A stretch of 64,000 nt of DNA from Rhabdophis nuchalis (taxonomy: Eukaryota > Chordata > Lepidosauria > Squamata > Natricidae), in contig CM077647.1 of the NCBI GenBank assembly GCA_039707465.1, positions 172,482,663 to 172,546,662 on the forward strand, given 5' to 3'. Position 1 is the first letter of the stretch. Each line of letters opens with the position of its first letter. Of the stretch, positions 20,056 to 31,277 are shown piece after piece. Under the pieces are notes generated by a model. It did not search any database, was not told the origin of the DNA, and worked only from the letters and a program-made list of their open reading frames with translations. The translations under genes and the position numbers were made by a program.

Positions 20056-20513
20056 GGCACAGGAAGAGTATATGGGAGGCCACACAAAAACTGCCCATTT
20101 CACACAGTATCTTCGGTCTGAAAATTCTGTAATGTTCTAATTAAAAATAACTTTATTTATTCAGATTCTTCCTTCATGTCATCATTCTGCACTTCAACCT
20201 TCATCCATTCGATCTACAGGAATGATTCCTTCTTTTTCTCTCTCTTTGTAATGAACACCTTATTCCAATTTCATATGAAGATTGATATTTTACTCAGTTC
20301 ACTCATTCCCGACCATCTCCCTCCATTTTCACTACCCATATTACTTAGCCCTTAATTTATTGATGATATCGTGAATTTATCTAAATCAGGAAAAAAGAGT
20401 TGGTGATGTACATTGGAAAACCACACTCAGAGACTAAATTCTGGGCCAGCACAGATTGATAGACTTCACCTTTCTTTCTTATAAACTGCTTATATCTTCC
20501 CCATGAAACTCAG

Positions 20514-20521
20514 ATGCAAAT
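20514..20521 (+). promoter_or_regulatory. VH-B octamer ATGCAAAT
   Basis: This perfect octamer lies 116 bp before the leader ATG at 20630. A TTTAAATAAT box follows at about 20544-20553. Confidence 0.85.
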
Positions 20522-20629
20522 GAAGTCAGTGAGTCATTTCTCCTTTAAATAATCACAAACACACAATGGAGAATCACAGACCCAAAAGTGTCATAGGTCT
20601 AAAGGAAGGGAGGTTGTCCTTACTCCCCA

Positions 20630-21081
20630 ATGGATCTTGCCATTCTTCTTCTTTGCTTAGTAGCAGCTCCTTTGTGTGAGTATCTTCCAAGTAGATCTGA
20701 ACAATGAGTTAAAAGAAAGCTTATTTACTCATTCTTGCTTTGTCATTTGTTTAGATGTCCACTCTGCTGTTCAACTTGTGGAATCTGGGCCAGGAAGTGT
20801 GAGCCCTGGAGGATCCTTTCGATTAACTTGCAATGTGATGGGGGAATCCATCTACAATACGCTCCTCGCATGGATTCGCCAGGCTCCAGGAAAAGGATTG
20901 GAATGGGTTGGTGAGACATCCTGGCATAATGTTGATGATGATGATGACTGGAGTACAGCCTATTCCCCATCCCTCCAAAGCCGAACCGAAGTGACAGTGG
21001 ATGTCTCTCGCAATGAATGTTATTTGACAATGACATTCCTGACAGCTGCAGACTCACCCACATATTACTGTGCACGAGGGT
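20630..21081 (+). CDS. IGHV: VH-B immunoglobulin heavy-chain V segment, intact
   Basis: The leader exon is 20630-20675 ([15 protein letters not shown]), with donor GTGAGT. The acceptor is at 20753-20754 and the V exon is 20755-21081. Framework residues are complete: [23 protein letters not shown] and PTYYCARG. CDR2 (WHNVDDDDDW) is the longest of the family, with five Asp codons of which four are GAT in tandem. An additional framework 3 cysteine (NECYL) matches the copy at 3571. Promoter and recombination signal are intact. It is closely related to the segment at 3571, including at least 500 bp of downstream flank. Confidence 0.88.
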
Positions 21082-21120
21082 CACAGTGAGAGAAAGGAAA
21101 GGAGGAAGTGTGGAAAAACC
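21082..21120 (+). promoter_or_regulatory. Recombination signal of VH-B, 23-bp spacer
   Basis: The heptamer is CACAGTG (21082-21088), the spacer is 23 bp (21089-21111) and the nonamer is GGAAAAACC (21112-21120). Confidence 0.87.
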
Positions 21121-22161
21121 TCTCGGCTTTTGCCTGAAGAAATTTGATGCATTCACATGAATGGATTGAGATAATTTATTTCTTCTTTCAAGTTGCTGTT
21201 CTCTGCAGAGTAAAATAAACTATTATTGCAGCTCAACAAGAAGCAGTACTAGACTTCCGAGTAGCTGCTCATACTGGAAACATCAAACAGCATCCTATTT
21301 GCTTCTTCTTTCCTTTCTCTTTCTTTGGTTTCTCTTCTGCTGTTTGCACACATTTCTCAAGAACTGACTGCAACATCATTCTCATGGACAAGAATTTAGA
21401 GAAACAATGTCCTGGTGGTTGGGTTGATTAAAAAGTCCTAAGAGTTGTGTAAATCTTTGCCATTTGTCCTCAGTATACCCAGGTGTTTACTGGTTTTCAA
21501 ATGATGTCAGTGTTTGTGTGAAGTGGTAGGAATAGAAAGAATCTGATCAGTCACTTGACAGAGTTCTACTTCACTGATGATGATTTGATTCTGGTGAACT
21601 ACATATGACATATAAGTGTATGAATGTCTACTAGTTCTAAGGAAAAAATGCTTCTACCAATTAAATGGATATATTTAATATTTTCATAACTAGACTTTCT
21701 GGAGACTGATTAGAAGTGAATAAATATATTGCATTGTTTCATGTTTATTTATTTCTTGAGTTGGAGCTGTTGAACTCATTTCTTTCATTCATAAACTCTG
21801 GAGAACTCCTTGAGATCAGAATTATTCTCCCAATCCCCATTTTCCTGCCTATATAATGAAGGCCTATTCAGAGCCCGAGCCTGATGGGCCCCTTCTATCT
21901 GCTTGGCAGAAGAGGGCAGCAGTATCTAAAAAAACCACAATTCTACATTTAACACAAATGAAAGTGTGGTTTCTTCTCTTAGCCTGATGGCTTCCTCTGC
22001 TGCTATTGGACCATCACTCAATAGATCTCTGGAGACCATCTTTCCCCAAAGAATTTCTCATAATTCTTTTCTTTCTTTCTTTTTAATTTGCAGACCAAGC
22101 TTGATATGTTCGAAACAGTTCCTCTCTCTTTGCTCATTGTGTGCCCTCTTTTTTTATTCAT
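21121..22161 (+). repeat. VH-B downstream flank and next unit's upstream flank
   Basis: No gene is seen. The block aligns with 4060-5100 almost throughout, and its end aligns with 1741-2070. It is interrupted at 22162 by the (CTAC)n repeat. Confidence 0.7.
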
Positions 22162-22996
22162 AACTAGCTGTTGCGTTGCTGTGGCCAACTTTGGTTAAAT
22201 GAAAAGGTTTCCCCTCATAGACCCTCTCAGCAACCCCCTTCCTTCTCTGCCTCGGTTTCCCCACCCTCTCCCTTGCTTCCCTCTCTTACTCTACATACCT
22301 ACCTACAGTATTTCTTCCCCTCCTCTATCCCTCTACCTATCTACCTACTGTATTTCTCCCTCTCTATCCTGCTACCTACCTACCATATTTCTCTCTCTCT
22401 CTTTATCCCCCTACCTACCTACCTACCTACCTACCTACCTACCTACCATATTTCTCTCTCTCTCTATCCCTCTACCTACCTACCTACCTACCTATCGTAT
22501 TTCTCCCTTTCCATCCCACTACCTACCTACCTACCATATTTCTCTGTCTCTCTCTATCCTTCTACCTACCTACCTACCGACCTAACTACCTGCCTACCTA
22601 CCTACCTACCATATTTCTCTCTCCCTCTCTCTCTCTATCCCTCCACCTACCTACCTACCCACCATATTCTCTCTGTCTCTATCCCTCTTACCTACCTACC
22701 TAGAGAGAGAGGAGAGAGGGGCCGCTGAATTGGCAGCAGCCTTGTGGGAGGGGGAGTTTGGAAGAGAGGGGGGCACTGGCGGTGGCGTTTGAGTGGCGAG
22801 GTGGCGGGGTGGAAGGCGAGGGGCGTTTAGCATTGCCTGCGCCAGTGTTTCGAGTGGTGAGGGGGTGGTGGACGGAGGCAGGGTGTGTGCAGCATTGGGA
22901 GCACAGGTGTTGCAAGGGGCAAGGTGGGAGGGAGGAGGCGGGGGAGCATGGTGCAGGTAGATCGGTTGCAGGCATGGAGAGTTGGGAGGGGGGAAG

Positions 22997-25491
22997 ATTT
23001 AATTTTAATTTAATTTATTTAGATTTATAGAACCGCCCTTCCCCATTGAAATGGACTCAGGGCGGTGCACAGGAAATTAAAATCGATAAATAACAATAAA
23101 TGCAGAAGAATTAAGAATAAATTAAATTAAAAGCCTGTGCTAAAAATCCCAATTAAAATTCTAAAATACATTTACTCATTGGCTAAGCTAGGCTGGCTTG
23201 GTGGAACAGATAAGTCTTAAGTGAACGGCGAAAGAGGGTAAGGTCTGTGATGGTCCGAAGTTCGGGGGTAGGTCGTTCCAGAGGGATGGCCCAGCCACTG
23301 AGAAGGCTCTTCCCCTGGGCACTGCTAGCCGGCATTGGACGGCGGATGGTACCCTCTGGAGGCCCTCCCTATGGGAGCGGATTGGACAGAGGGAGGTATG
23401 CGACAGGTCCCGCAATTAACTAGGCCCCGTGCCATGGAGCGATTTAAAGATGGTAACAAGCACCTTGAAGCGAACTGGGAAGGCCACCGGCAGCCAGTGC
23501 AGCTCGTGCAGGAGAGGTGTTACGTGGGAGCTTCGAGATGCTCCCAGGATCCCCCGCGCAGCCGCATTCTGTACTAGCTGGAGCCTCCGAATGCACCTCA
23601 AGGGGAGCCCCATGTAGAGAGCATTACAGTAGACTAGGCGGGACGTAACAAGTGCTTGAGTGACTGTGCAGAGGGCGTCCCGGTCAAGAAAGGGGCGCAA
23701 CTGGCGTACCAAGCGTACCTGGTAGAAAGCCCCCCTGGTCACGGCTGCCACCTGGTCATCCAGGGACAGTCATGAATCCAGGAGGACACCCAAGTTGCAG
23801 GACCTTTCCACGGGGGCCAGTGATTCGCCCCCAATGACCAGCGATGGAATCAGCTGGAGATGCCGGGGCGCCGGAAGCCACAGCCACTCGGTCTTGGATG
23901 GGTTGAGCCGAAGTTTGTTGGTTCCCATCCAGACCTGCACGGCTTCCAGGCACTGGGACATCACCTCGACAGCATCATTGGGGTGGTTGGGGCTAGATAT
24001 GTACAGCTGAGTGTCATCAGTGTACTGATGGTACTCTACCCCACAACCACGGATGATCTCATCCAGTGGCTTCATATAGATGTTAAACAGGAGGGGTGAG
24101 AGGACTGACCCCTGAGACACCCTACAAGTGAGTGGTCTCAAGGTCGACCTCTGCCCTCCTGTCAGTACAAATTGCAACTGACCGGAGAGGTAGGAGGAGA
24201 ACCACTTTAAAACAGTGCCCCCCAGTCCCAACCCCTCCAGTCGGTGCAATAGGATACCATGGTTGATGGTATCGAAAGCCGCTGAGAGATCTAACAGGAC
24301 CAGGATAGAGGAAGAACCCCTATCTCTGGCCCTCCAGAGATCATCCACCAACGCGACCAATGCCGTCTCGGTGCTGTGGCCAGGCCGGAAGCCGGACTGG
24401 CGTGGGTCTAGATAAGCAGTTTCCTCCAGGTGCCGAGAGAACTGCTGTGCCACCACACTCTCTACAACCTTTGCCAAAAAGTGAAGGTTGAAGACCGGAT
24501 GGTAGTTAGTTAACAATGCTGGGTCCAGGGAAGGCTTCTTGAGGAGGGATCTCACCATCACCTCTTTAAGGGAGGCCGGCAAGAACCCCTCACTCAGAGA
24601 AGCGTTCACAATTTCCTGGAGCCAGCCTCGTGTCACCTCCCAGGAGGCCAGTACTAGCTAAGAGGGACACGGGTCCAATAAACATGTGGTGGCATTCAGC
24701 CGTCTTGGCAGCCTGTCCATGTCTTCGGAAGCAACAAAGTCAAACTCGTCCCATAAAACGGTCTCAAGACCCAACTCGGACGGTCCGCCCAGATCTATCT
24801 CAGTGGAGGCAAGTTCGTCCCAGATCCGAGCAATTTTATCCTGCAGATAAGCTCCAAATTCCTCTGCTCTGCCCTGGAAAGGGGTTTCCCGCGACCCCTG
24901 TTGGAGAAGGGAGCGGGTCACCCGAAACAGGGCGGCAGAGCGGTTATCTGCGGATGCGATAAGAGTGGCCAGATGGCTGCGTTTAGCCACTTTTATCGCC
25001 ACTAGGTAGGTCCTTAAATGGACTTAACCAGTGTTCGGTCGGATTCAGAGCGAGTGGTCCTCCACCTGCTCTCTAGGCGTCTCTTGCGGCGCTTCATCTC
25101 CATTAGCTCCTCGGTAAACCAAGGGGCCAGGGTGGATCGGCGCCGCGTGAGAGGCCGCAAGGGCACGACTCAGTCCAAGGCCCCCGCGGCCGCACTATTC
25201 CATGTGGCCACTAGGCCCTCGGTCGAGTCATGGGTTAGGGTTACAGGTATCGGCCCAAGCTCTGTCTGGAACCTCTTAGGGTCCATCAATCGCCTGGGGT
25301 GGAACCATATTGGTATCTCTGGTTCCGCCTCCCCGCGGTGGGGGTGTACAAGTAGGGAAGTCAAACCAAAGGAGAAAGTGGTCTGACCCTGACAGGGGTT
25401 CAGTGACTAATTCCCCTATTCCTAGATCACTCAACCACTGGCCAGAGGTAAAAATTAGGTCTAGTGTGTTTCCCCCTGTATGTGTAGGGGC
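22997..25491 (-). mobile_element. L2-like LINE, RT region, decayed
   Basis: On the - strand it carries the LINE ORF2 from the endonuclease/RT linker to the 3' UTR. Open pieces are 24658-25002, 23770-24636 and 23188-23751. The RT core is recognisable: SILVLLDLSAAFDTINHG, SQGSVLSPLLFNIYMK and a YTDDTQLYIS motif where active copies read YADD. Frameshifts separate the pieces. The 3' signature is at 23030-23065. The copy is 5'-truncated near 25491. Confidence 0.85.
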
Positions 25492-25492
25492 A

Positions 25493-26036
25493 GGGGTGGT
25501 GGTGGCTCAGAGAGCTCAATTACTGGCATGGAGAGTTGGGAGAGGGGAGAAGGCAGGGGGGGTTCGAGAGCTCTGTTGCTGGCATGGTGAGTTGGGAGGG
25601 GGGAAGAGGCAGGGGGCGTGGCTCAGGGAGCTCCATTGCTGGCATGGTGAGTTGGGAGGGGGGAAGAGGCAGGGGGCGTGGCTCAGGGAGCTCCATTGCT
25701 GGCATGGTGAGTTGGGAGGGGGGAGGAGGTAGGGGGGGCTCAGGGAGCTCCGTTCCTGGCATGGTGAGTTGGGAGGGGGGAGGAGGCAGGGGGGGCTCAG
25801 AGAGCTCCATTGCTGGTATGGTGCGTTGGGAGGGGGGAAGAGGCGGGGGGGCTCAGAGAGCTCCGTTGCTGGTATGGCGAGTTGGGAGGGGGGAAGAGGC
25901 AGGGGGCGTGGCTCAGGGAGCTCCGTTGCTGGTATGGTGCGTTGGGAGGGGGGAAGAGGCGGGGGGGGCTCAGAGAGCTCCGTTGCTGGTATGGCGAGTT
26001 GGGAGGGGGGAGAAGGCAGGGGGCGTGGTGAGTGAG
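25493..26036. repeat. GC-rich minisatellite, about 57-60 bp unit, 8-9 copies
   Basis: The unit includes GCTGGCATGGTGAGTTGGGA and GGGGGAAGAGGCAGGGGG. Repeats begin at about 25515, 25577, 25637, 25697, 25756, 25813, 25871, 25930 and 25988. Related GC-rich sequence on the other side of the LINE (22705-22990) suggests that the LINE landed in or beside the array. Long frames on both strands are translations of the repeat. Confidence 0.9.
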
Positions 26037-26215
26037 TGATTGAGGAAAACACAGAAGAGCTGCAGCTGTACATTTGTGTGGCAATAACCTGGCACCAGTG
26101 TGCCATATCCACACAACCTGTATTGGTGCTGCACTTGTAAGGAACGTTGTGTGAAAATTTGGTGGCAATTGGCGTAGTCGTTTTGGAGATTAACGTTTTT
26201 GAACAAGCTCAGAAA

Positions 26216-26544
26216 AATGGGGGAAAAAACCATATACTGCATGGAACAAATCTTAATTTAATTTAATTATTAGACTTATAAACCGCCCCCTCTCCCCGAA
26301 GGGACTCTTGCATCATATTGGTGAATCTTTACACAGAGACTGTCAATTCTAAGAAAGGGAAGGGAAGTTAAGGAAAGAAGATAGAAAAAAGGGAAGGGAA
26401 GGGAAAGATATGAAGGGAATAAGAGGACATTGGAAGGAAAGTTAAATGTTGTTCAAGTTGTGGAAACAACAACATACAGAAAATACTTATGCACCATCAT
26501 ATTCTTTTGGACACGTTGTGAAACTCAATATTGGCTTGTCTGTA
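26216..26544 (+). repeat. VH unit upstream flank
   Basis: It aligns with 2080-2345 (purine tract, CATACAGAAAATACTT). A short L2-like 3' signature fragment interrupts it at 26245-26306. It ends where an unrelated insert replaces the VH-A promoter region. Confidence 0.6.
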
Positions 26545-27235
26545 ACAATTTCCGGAGGCAACAGATAATAACAAAGTAGCTTAGGAACTTCTTTGTTAGA
26601 GGAGGAGCAGAAACAAAGTAAAATAAAAGTATAGTCCTTGTTTTAAGTTTTGAAAATGTGCAATAAAGTTTCACAAATCTTCCTTAAAATTGTAGAAATA
26701 ATCCAAAGTTCCAGATTTTAAGTAAAGTAGATTAGAAGACAATGATGGTAAATAAATCAGCCATAATCCATTCTCTTTCAGCGTGAGTGGAAATGGCTTT
26801 GTTCTTTGTTCTTACGCTTCAGTCTGCCATTTCAAAGAGTTCTCTTAACAGGAGAAATCTGTCAATTAGGTTAAGTCTGCCGATTATTTCAAAATACAAA
26901 GCTTCAGTAAAAAAGAAAAAGTTTCTTTGCGAAGTGTTTCAAAAGCAAGATAGCATACCTTCCCGGTGTTTTTCACTTTCACTTTAAAGTTCCTTTCAGC
27001 TTGGAAACTCTCTCATTGCAAAGGGGGGTCCCTTTTGTCGCCCTTCTGAAGCTTTCCTTCATGTCAAACAGAGATCTTGCGAGATCTCTGTGTCCAGCAA
27101 AGCTTGCTTCCTGGTCACCGTCCCTCCAGGACAGCTTAGGTTCCTATTGAACCACGGGGGAGATGAAAGTTCGACCAGGGTCCCTGCAACTTAGAGACCT
27201 CTGGTTGTGCCGGCGTGAGTAGCTCTGCCTTCTGT
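26545..27235. other. Unclassified insert replacing a VH-A promoter
   Basis: This stretch of about 690 bp has no match elsewhere in the window. It separates the upstream flank from the leader at 27242; neighbouring units have the octamer there. It has no clear terminal repeats and no convincing reading frame (26787-26987 is short and without a domain). A retroelement UTR or solo LTR is possible. Confidence 0.4.
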
Positions 27236-27241
27236 GCAATA

Positions 27242-27664
27242 ATGGCACACTGGCTGAACCTCATGTCCTCAGAGGTATTATTTTCCCCTCCAAAAAGAGG
27301 GCCTATTCGTCAGGTTCTTGTGTTTACCTGCAGGAAGTCTTATTAAACAACCTTTTTTTCTAGGTGTCCAATCTGAGGTTCAATTGGTGGAGTCTGGAGG
27401 TGATGTGAGAAGATCTGGAGAGTCCCTCTGTCTCTCCTGCCAAGCCTCTGGATTCACCTTCAGCAACTATGAGATGAGCTGGGTAAGACAGGCTCCAGGG
27501 AAAGGCTTGGAATGGGTGGCACATATATGGTCTTCAAAATTTTACTACTCTGACAAAGTAAATGGACATTTCACCATCTCCAGGGAAGATGCCGAAAGCC
27601 AGTTGTATATGCAAATGAACAGCCTCAAACCAGAGGACAAAGTGGTCTATTGCCGTGTGAGAAA
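27242..27664 (+). pseudogene. IGHV: VH-A segment with leader deletion and displaced cysteine
   Basis: The leader exon is 27242-27274, 33 nt, carrying the same 13-nt deletion as at 2449 and so out of frame. The V exon (27364-27664) is open: [29 protein letters not shown]. The second cysteine is displaced: TAC TGT has become TGC CGT, giving VVYCRV, so Cys stands one residue early and Arg takes its place. The heptamer has lost its first C (AACAGTG, 27665-27671), a base essential for RAG cutting. The spacer is 23 bp and the nonamer is GCAAAAAAA. The promoter is replaced by the insert at 26545. Confidence 0.88.
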
Positions 27665-27891
27665 AACAGTGAGGGGATATATAAGTGAAGCCAAGCAAAA
27701 AAAGCCCAGTTAAAACAGCAGTTTGGAAATTTGCCTTTGGAACAATATACAACTTTTTAAATTTGGAGTCTCTTTTCATGTCATCATTCATCAATTCAGT
27801 CAATAGAAATGCACCTCCTTTTCTATTTTCTAACAATGAGATAAAAGAAAAACAGAGTTAGTTACTCATTCTTGCTTTGTCATTCGTTTAG

Positions 27892-28212
27892 ATGTCCACT
27901 CCACCATCCAACTTGTGGAATCTGGGCCAGGAATAGTGAGCGCTGGAGGATCCTTCAGATTAACTTGCAAAGTGACTGGGGATTCCATCGAAAATGCAGT
28001 GTGGAGTTGGATCCGCCAGGCTCCAGGAAAAGGATTGAAATGGGTTGGTAGGATAGCCTGGATTGATGATGATGGTGAATGGAGTACAGTCTATGCCTCA
28101 TCCCTCCAAATTCGAACAAACTTGACAGCCGATGCCTCCTGCAATGAATTTTATTTGACCATGAAGTCTTTGACAGCTGCAGACTCAGCCACATATTACT
28201 GTGCAGGAGACT
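27892..28212 (+). pseudogene. IGHV: VH-B V exon without leader or promoter
   Basis: The acceptor (TTTAG at 27887-27891) and the V exon are intact: [24 protein letters not shown] and ATYYCAG, with acidic CDR2 (WIDDDGEW). A cysteine appears in framework 3 as ASCNEFYL, three residues before the position used by the copies at 3571 and 20630. Upstream, at about 27830, the intron joins directly to the 3' flank of the preceding VH-A, so the leader exon and promoter were deleted. The recombination signal is good: heptamer CACAGTG 28213-28219, 22-bp spacer, nonamer TGAAAAACC 28242-28250. It could still be rearranged, or serve as a gene-conversion donor, but not be expressed normally. Confidence 0.85.
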
Positions 28213-28250
28213 CACAGTGAGGGAAAGCCAAGGAGAAAGTGTGAAAAACC

Positions 28251-29439
28251 TCTCGGCTTTTGCCTGAAGAAATTTTATGCATTCACATGAATGGATTGAG
28301 ATAATTTATTTCTTCTTTCAAGTTGCTTTTCTCTGCAGACAGGAATAAACTACTATTCCAGCTCAACCAGGAATAGTACTAGAGTTCAGAGTAGCTGCTC
28401 ATACTGGAAACAGCCCACAACACACTATTTGCTTCTTCTTTCTTTTCTCTTTCATTTGTTTCTCTTCTCCTGTTTGTACAGTTTTCTGAAGAACTGGCTG
28501 CAACATCATTCTCATGGATAAGGATTTAGAGAAACTGTGTCCTGGTAGTTGGGTTGATTAACAAGCCCTAAGTATTGTGTAAACCTTCGCCCTTTGTCCT
28601 CAGTATACCCAGGTGTGTAGTGGTTTTCAAATGAGGTCAATGTTTGTGTGAAGTGGTAGGAATGGAAAGAATCTGATCAGTCATTGTCCCAAATTGTCCT
28701 GCGCTGACAGCAGAATTGAACTACGCATTAGAGCTGAGAACGTGAGTATCTGCTAGTTCTAAGGAAGAAAAGTGCTTATAATGTATATTTTTACATCATT
28801 ATCAATTAAATAGATATATTAAATATTTTCACAATGAAAAGTTCTTGAGACTGATTCCCAGTAACTAAATACAACATATTATTTCAATTTTACTTATTTA
28901 TTGATGTGGGGCTATTGAGCTCATTGCTTTCAATCTGCAAAGTCTGGAGAACTCCTGGAGATCAGAAATGTTGTCCCAAGCCTTATTTCGTAACCTATAC
29001 AATGAAGGTCTCTTCAGATCCTGAGCTTGATGGGTCATTTCTATCTGCTTGGCAGAAGACGGCAGCTGTGCCTAACAAAATGAAATTCTCCACTTAACAT
29101 AAATGAAAGCATGGTTTCATCAGTTAACCTGATGGTTTCCTCTACTGCCTCTGAACCATCACTCAATAGGTCTCTGGAGACCATCCTTCCCCAAGAGACT
29201 ATAATTCTTCTAAAGAATTCATCATTCTTTTTATAGACAGGAAATAAAATTGTTTCCCTTTCTTCCTTTTTCATTTGCAGACCAAGCTTGATATGTTCAA
29301 AACAGTTCCTCTCTCTTGGTTCACTGCCTGCCACCTTTACTTGTTCATAACTACAGATGGGGATGACGGAAACATGAAAAAACCCATTGCATGGTACAAA
29401 CGCAGGAGTGTATCTTGAATCATCAGTCAAAGACTGCTA
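28251..29439 (+). repeat. VH-B downstream flank and unit flank
   Basis: No gene is seen. It aligns with 4060-5090 and 14740-15500. It includes the unoccupied version of the DIRS target (GGTTTTCAAATGAGG at 28624). Confidence 0.7.
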
Positions 29440-30150
29440 ATGATGAGGAAGGGAAGGAGAGGAGGGGAGGAAAGGCAAGGGGAGGGAAGGCAGGGCAATG
29501 CAAGGAAAGGAATGGAAAAGAAAGGAAAGAAGAAAGAGGAAATGAAATAAAAGGAAAGGAAAAGAAAGGAAAGGAAAGGAAAAGAAAAGAATGGAAAGAA
29601 GGGGGAAAGAAGAAGATAAGAAAAGGAAAGAAGGAAGAGGAAAGGAAAGGAAAAGAAAGGAAGGGAAGGGAAGGGAAAGGAAAGGAAGAAGGAAAAGAAG
29701 AAGGAAAGGAAAGAAGAGGAAAGAAAAGGAAAAAGGAAAGGAAGTTGACATTTGAAATTAGAGACTATAAAATAATATGTATAAATATATTTGACTGACA
29801 ATATGTGACTTTATATCACGTTTAAGTGCTGACTATGGAAATGATGCACAAAAACCATGTAATCAATCTGCACACTGTACGTCATGAAATATGTTTTTAA
29901 TGTTACATATCTTGTCTGTCTATGTTTACAAATAAACTTTTTTAATAATACAAAAAGAAGGAAAGGAATGGAAAGGAAAGAAAAGGAAAAGAAAGGAATA
30001 GAAAGAAGAGGAAAGGAAGAAGGAAAAGGAAGAAGGAAAGGAAAGAAGCGGAATGGAAGAGTAAAAGAAGAGGAGATGAAGAAAAAAAGAAAAAGAAAGG
30101 AAAAGAAGGAATAGGAAAAAAAGGAAAGGAAAGGAATTGGAAAGACATTG
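29440..30150. repeat. Polypurine (GGAAA)n tract split by an L1-like 3' end
   Basis: Purine-only sequence on the + strand occupies 29440-29741 and 29956-30150. It continues on both sides of the non-purine block 29742-29955. Lys/Glu/Arg-rich and Phe/Leu/Ser-rich frames here are repeat translations. Confidence 0.9.
29742..29955 (+). mobile_element. L1-like LINE 3' end
   Basis: It begins TTGACATTTGAAATTAGAGA, the same coding stretch (LTFEIRE) as the L1-like C-terminus at 56890. It ends with an AATAAAC signal and an A-rich tail (29931-29955). Confidence 0.6.
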
Positions 30151-30292
30151 AAAGGGCATTGGAAGAAAAGTTAAAATATTGTACAAGCAGTGGAAACAAC
30201 AAAAAACAAAAAAATCCTTATCAACCATCATATTCTGCTGGACAAGCTGTAAACCTGGGTATTGGCTGGTCTGTTTTGAATGTCTTAACATT

Positions 30293-30294
<2 letters not shown>

Positions 30295-30390
<96 letters not shown>
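30295..30390. repeat. (AAT)n microsatellite, LINE tail
   Basis: About 32 uninterrupted AAT units directly abut the reversed 3' end of an L2-like LINE at 30391. Confidence 0.97.
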
Positions 30391-31277
30391 TTATTTCTTA
30401 TAAACCGCACTCTCTCCCCACAGGGACTCGGGGTGGTGCACAGGAGGAATAAGAACAATAACTATATACATATGTCATTAAAAATACATTAAATTAAAGC
30501 GCTCCATGGCTCGGGACCTAGCTATCTGCGAGACCGGATCCTGCCCCACACATCCTCACGACCGATTCGCTCCCACAGAGAGGGGCTTCTCCGGGTGCCG
30601 TCCACTAGACTTTGTCAGCGGGTGACGCCCAGGGGAAGGGCGCTCTCTGTGGCGGGCCCGGCCCTCTGGAACAACCTTCCCCCTGATATTAGGACGACCA
30701 CTGACCTCCGCTCCTTCCGTGTAAAATTGAAGACCTATCTCTTTCGACTGGCCGGCCTTGAATAGTTCTCTCTGTCTATTGACTCCAAATTTTAGTGGGT
30801 TCTTAATCTTATATTTTTAGCACGGGTAAATATTATTTAATTCTATTTTAATGTATGTATGTTGTATTTATTGTATATTGTTTTTAGCTTTGCCTGTGCA
30901 CCGCCCCGGGTCCCTGTGGGGAGAGGGTGCGGTTAATAAATTTCAATTTCAATTTCAATTTCAAGTGACCTGTGCTAAAATACCCGTTAAAACTATCTAA
31001 CTAGAAATCCCCAATAAACCCTAAAGACAGAGGAGTCGCTATCCCAGGCCGGCAAGACAGAAAAAGTGTGTTTTCAATTTAAGACGGAAGGAGCGGAGGT
31101 CCGTGGTGGTCCTAATATCGGGGGGGAGGTCGTTCCAGAGGGCTGGGCCCGCCACAGAGAGAGCCCTTCCCCTGGGTGTCGCCCGCTGACAAAGTCTAGT
31201 GGACGGCACCCGGAGAAGTCCCTCTCTGTGGGAGCGAATCGGTCGTGAGGATGTATGAGGCAGGATCCGATCCCGCA
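30391..31277 (-). mobile_element. L2-like LINE 3' end split by another L2-like LINE
   Basis: 30391-30498 is the reversed 3' signature and UTR. The copy resumes at 30965 (GTGACCTGTGCTAAAATACC) through the ORF2 end (31039-31277, RSHREGLLRV, WNDLPPDIRTT). The inner block 30499-30964 is an L2-like 3' end in the opposite direction. The order of insertion is clear: the + copy came second. Confidence 0.85.
30499..30964 (+). mobile_element. L2-like LINE 3' end nested in a reversed one
   Basis: It starts in ORF2 (GCGCTCCATGGCTCGGGACC), ends at a stop near 30762, and has the UTR signature CTGTGCACCGCCCCGGGTCC at about 30895. The tail is (TTTCAA)n, unlike the AAT tail of the outer copy. Confidence 0.85.

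Larger units (their letters stand above)
22162..26215 (+). mobile_element. Second (CTAC)n repeat copy, expanded and interrupted by an L2-like LINE
   Basis: The start (CTAGCTGTTGCGTTGCTGTGG) and (CTAC)n interior (22290-22702) match 17029. A GC-rich part follows, then an L2-like LINE in reverse (22997-25491), then a minisatellite (25493-26036). The conserved 3' part (CAGAAGAGCTGCAG, TGGCACCAGTGTG, GTTGTGTGAAAATTTGG) ends near 26213 without the terminal TATATAGAT. VH flank resumes with AAAAATGGGGGAAAA. Confidence 0.6.

Noticed and set aside
25493..26036. CRISPR-like regular repeat spacing
   Set aside because: The repeats are continuous with no unique spacers, and the genome is vertebrate.
25516..26112. 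Long Pro/Ser-rich and Gly/Arg-rich frames on both strands
   Set aside because: They are translations of the 57-60 bp minisatellite, whose unit length is often divisible by three; no start context or domain.
27318..27713. Alternative start [13 protein letters not shown] for the VH-A at 27242
   Set aside because: It reads through the leader intron into the V exon; the splice acceptor at 27362-27363 is normal, and no octamer precedes it.
29391..30291. Lys/Glu-rich and Phe/Ser-rich frames
   Set aside because: Polypurine tract read on the two strands; no gene features.
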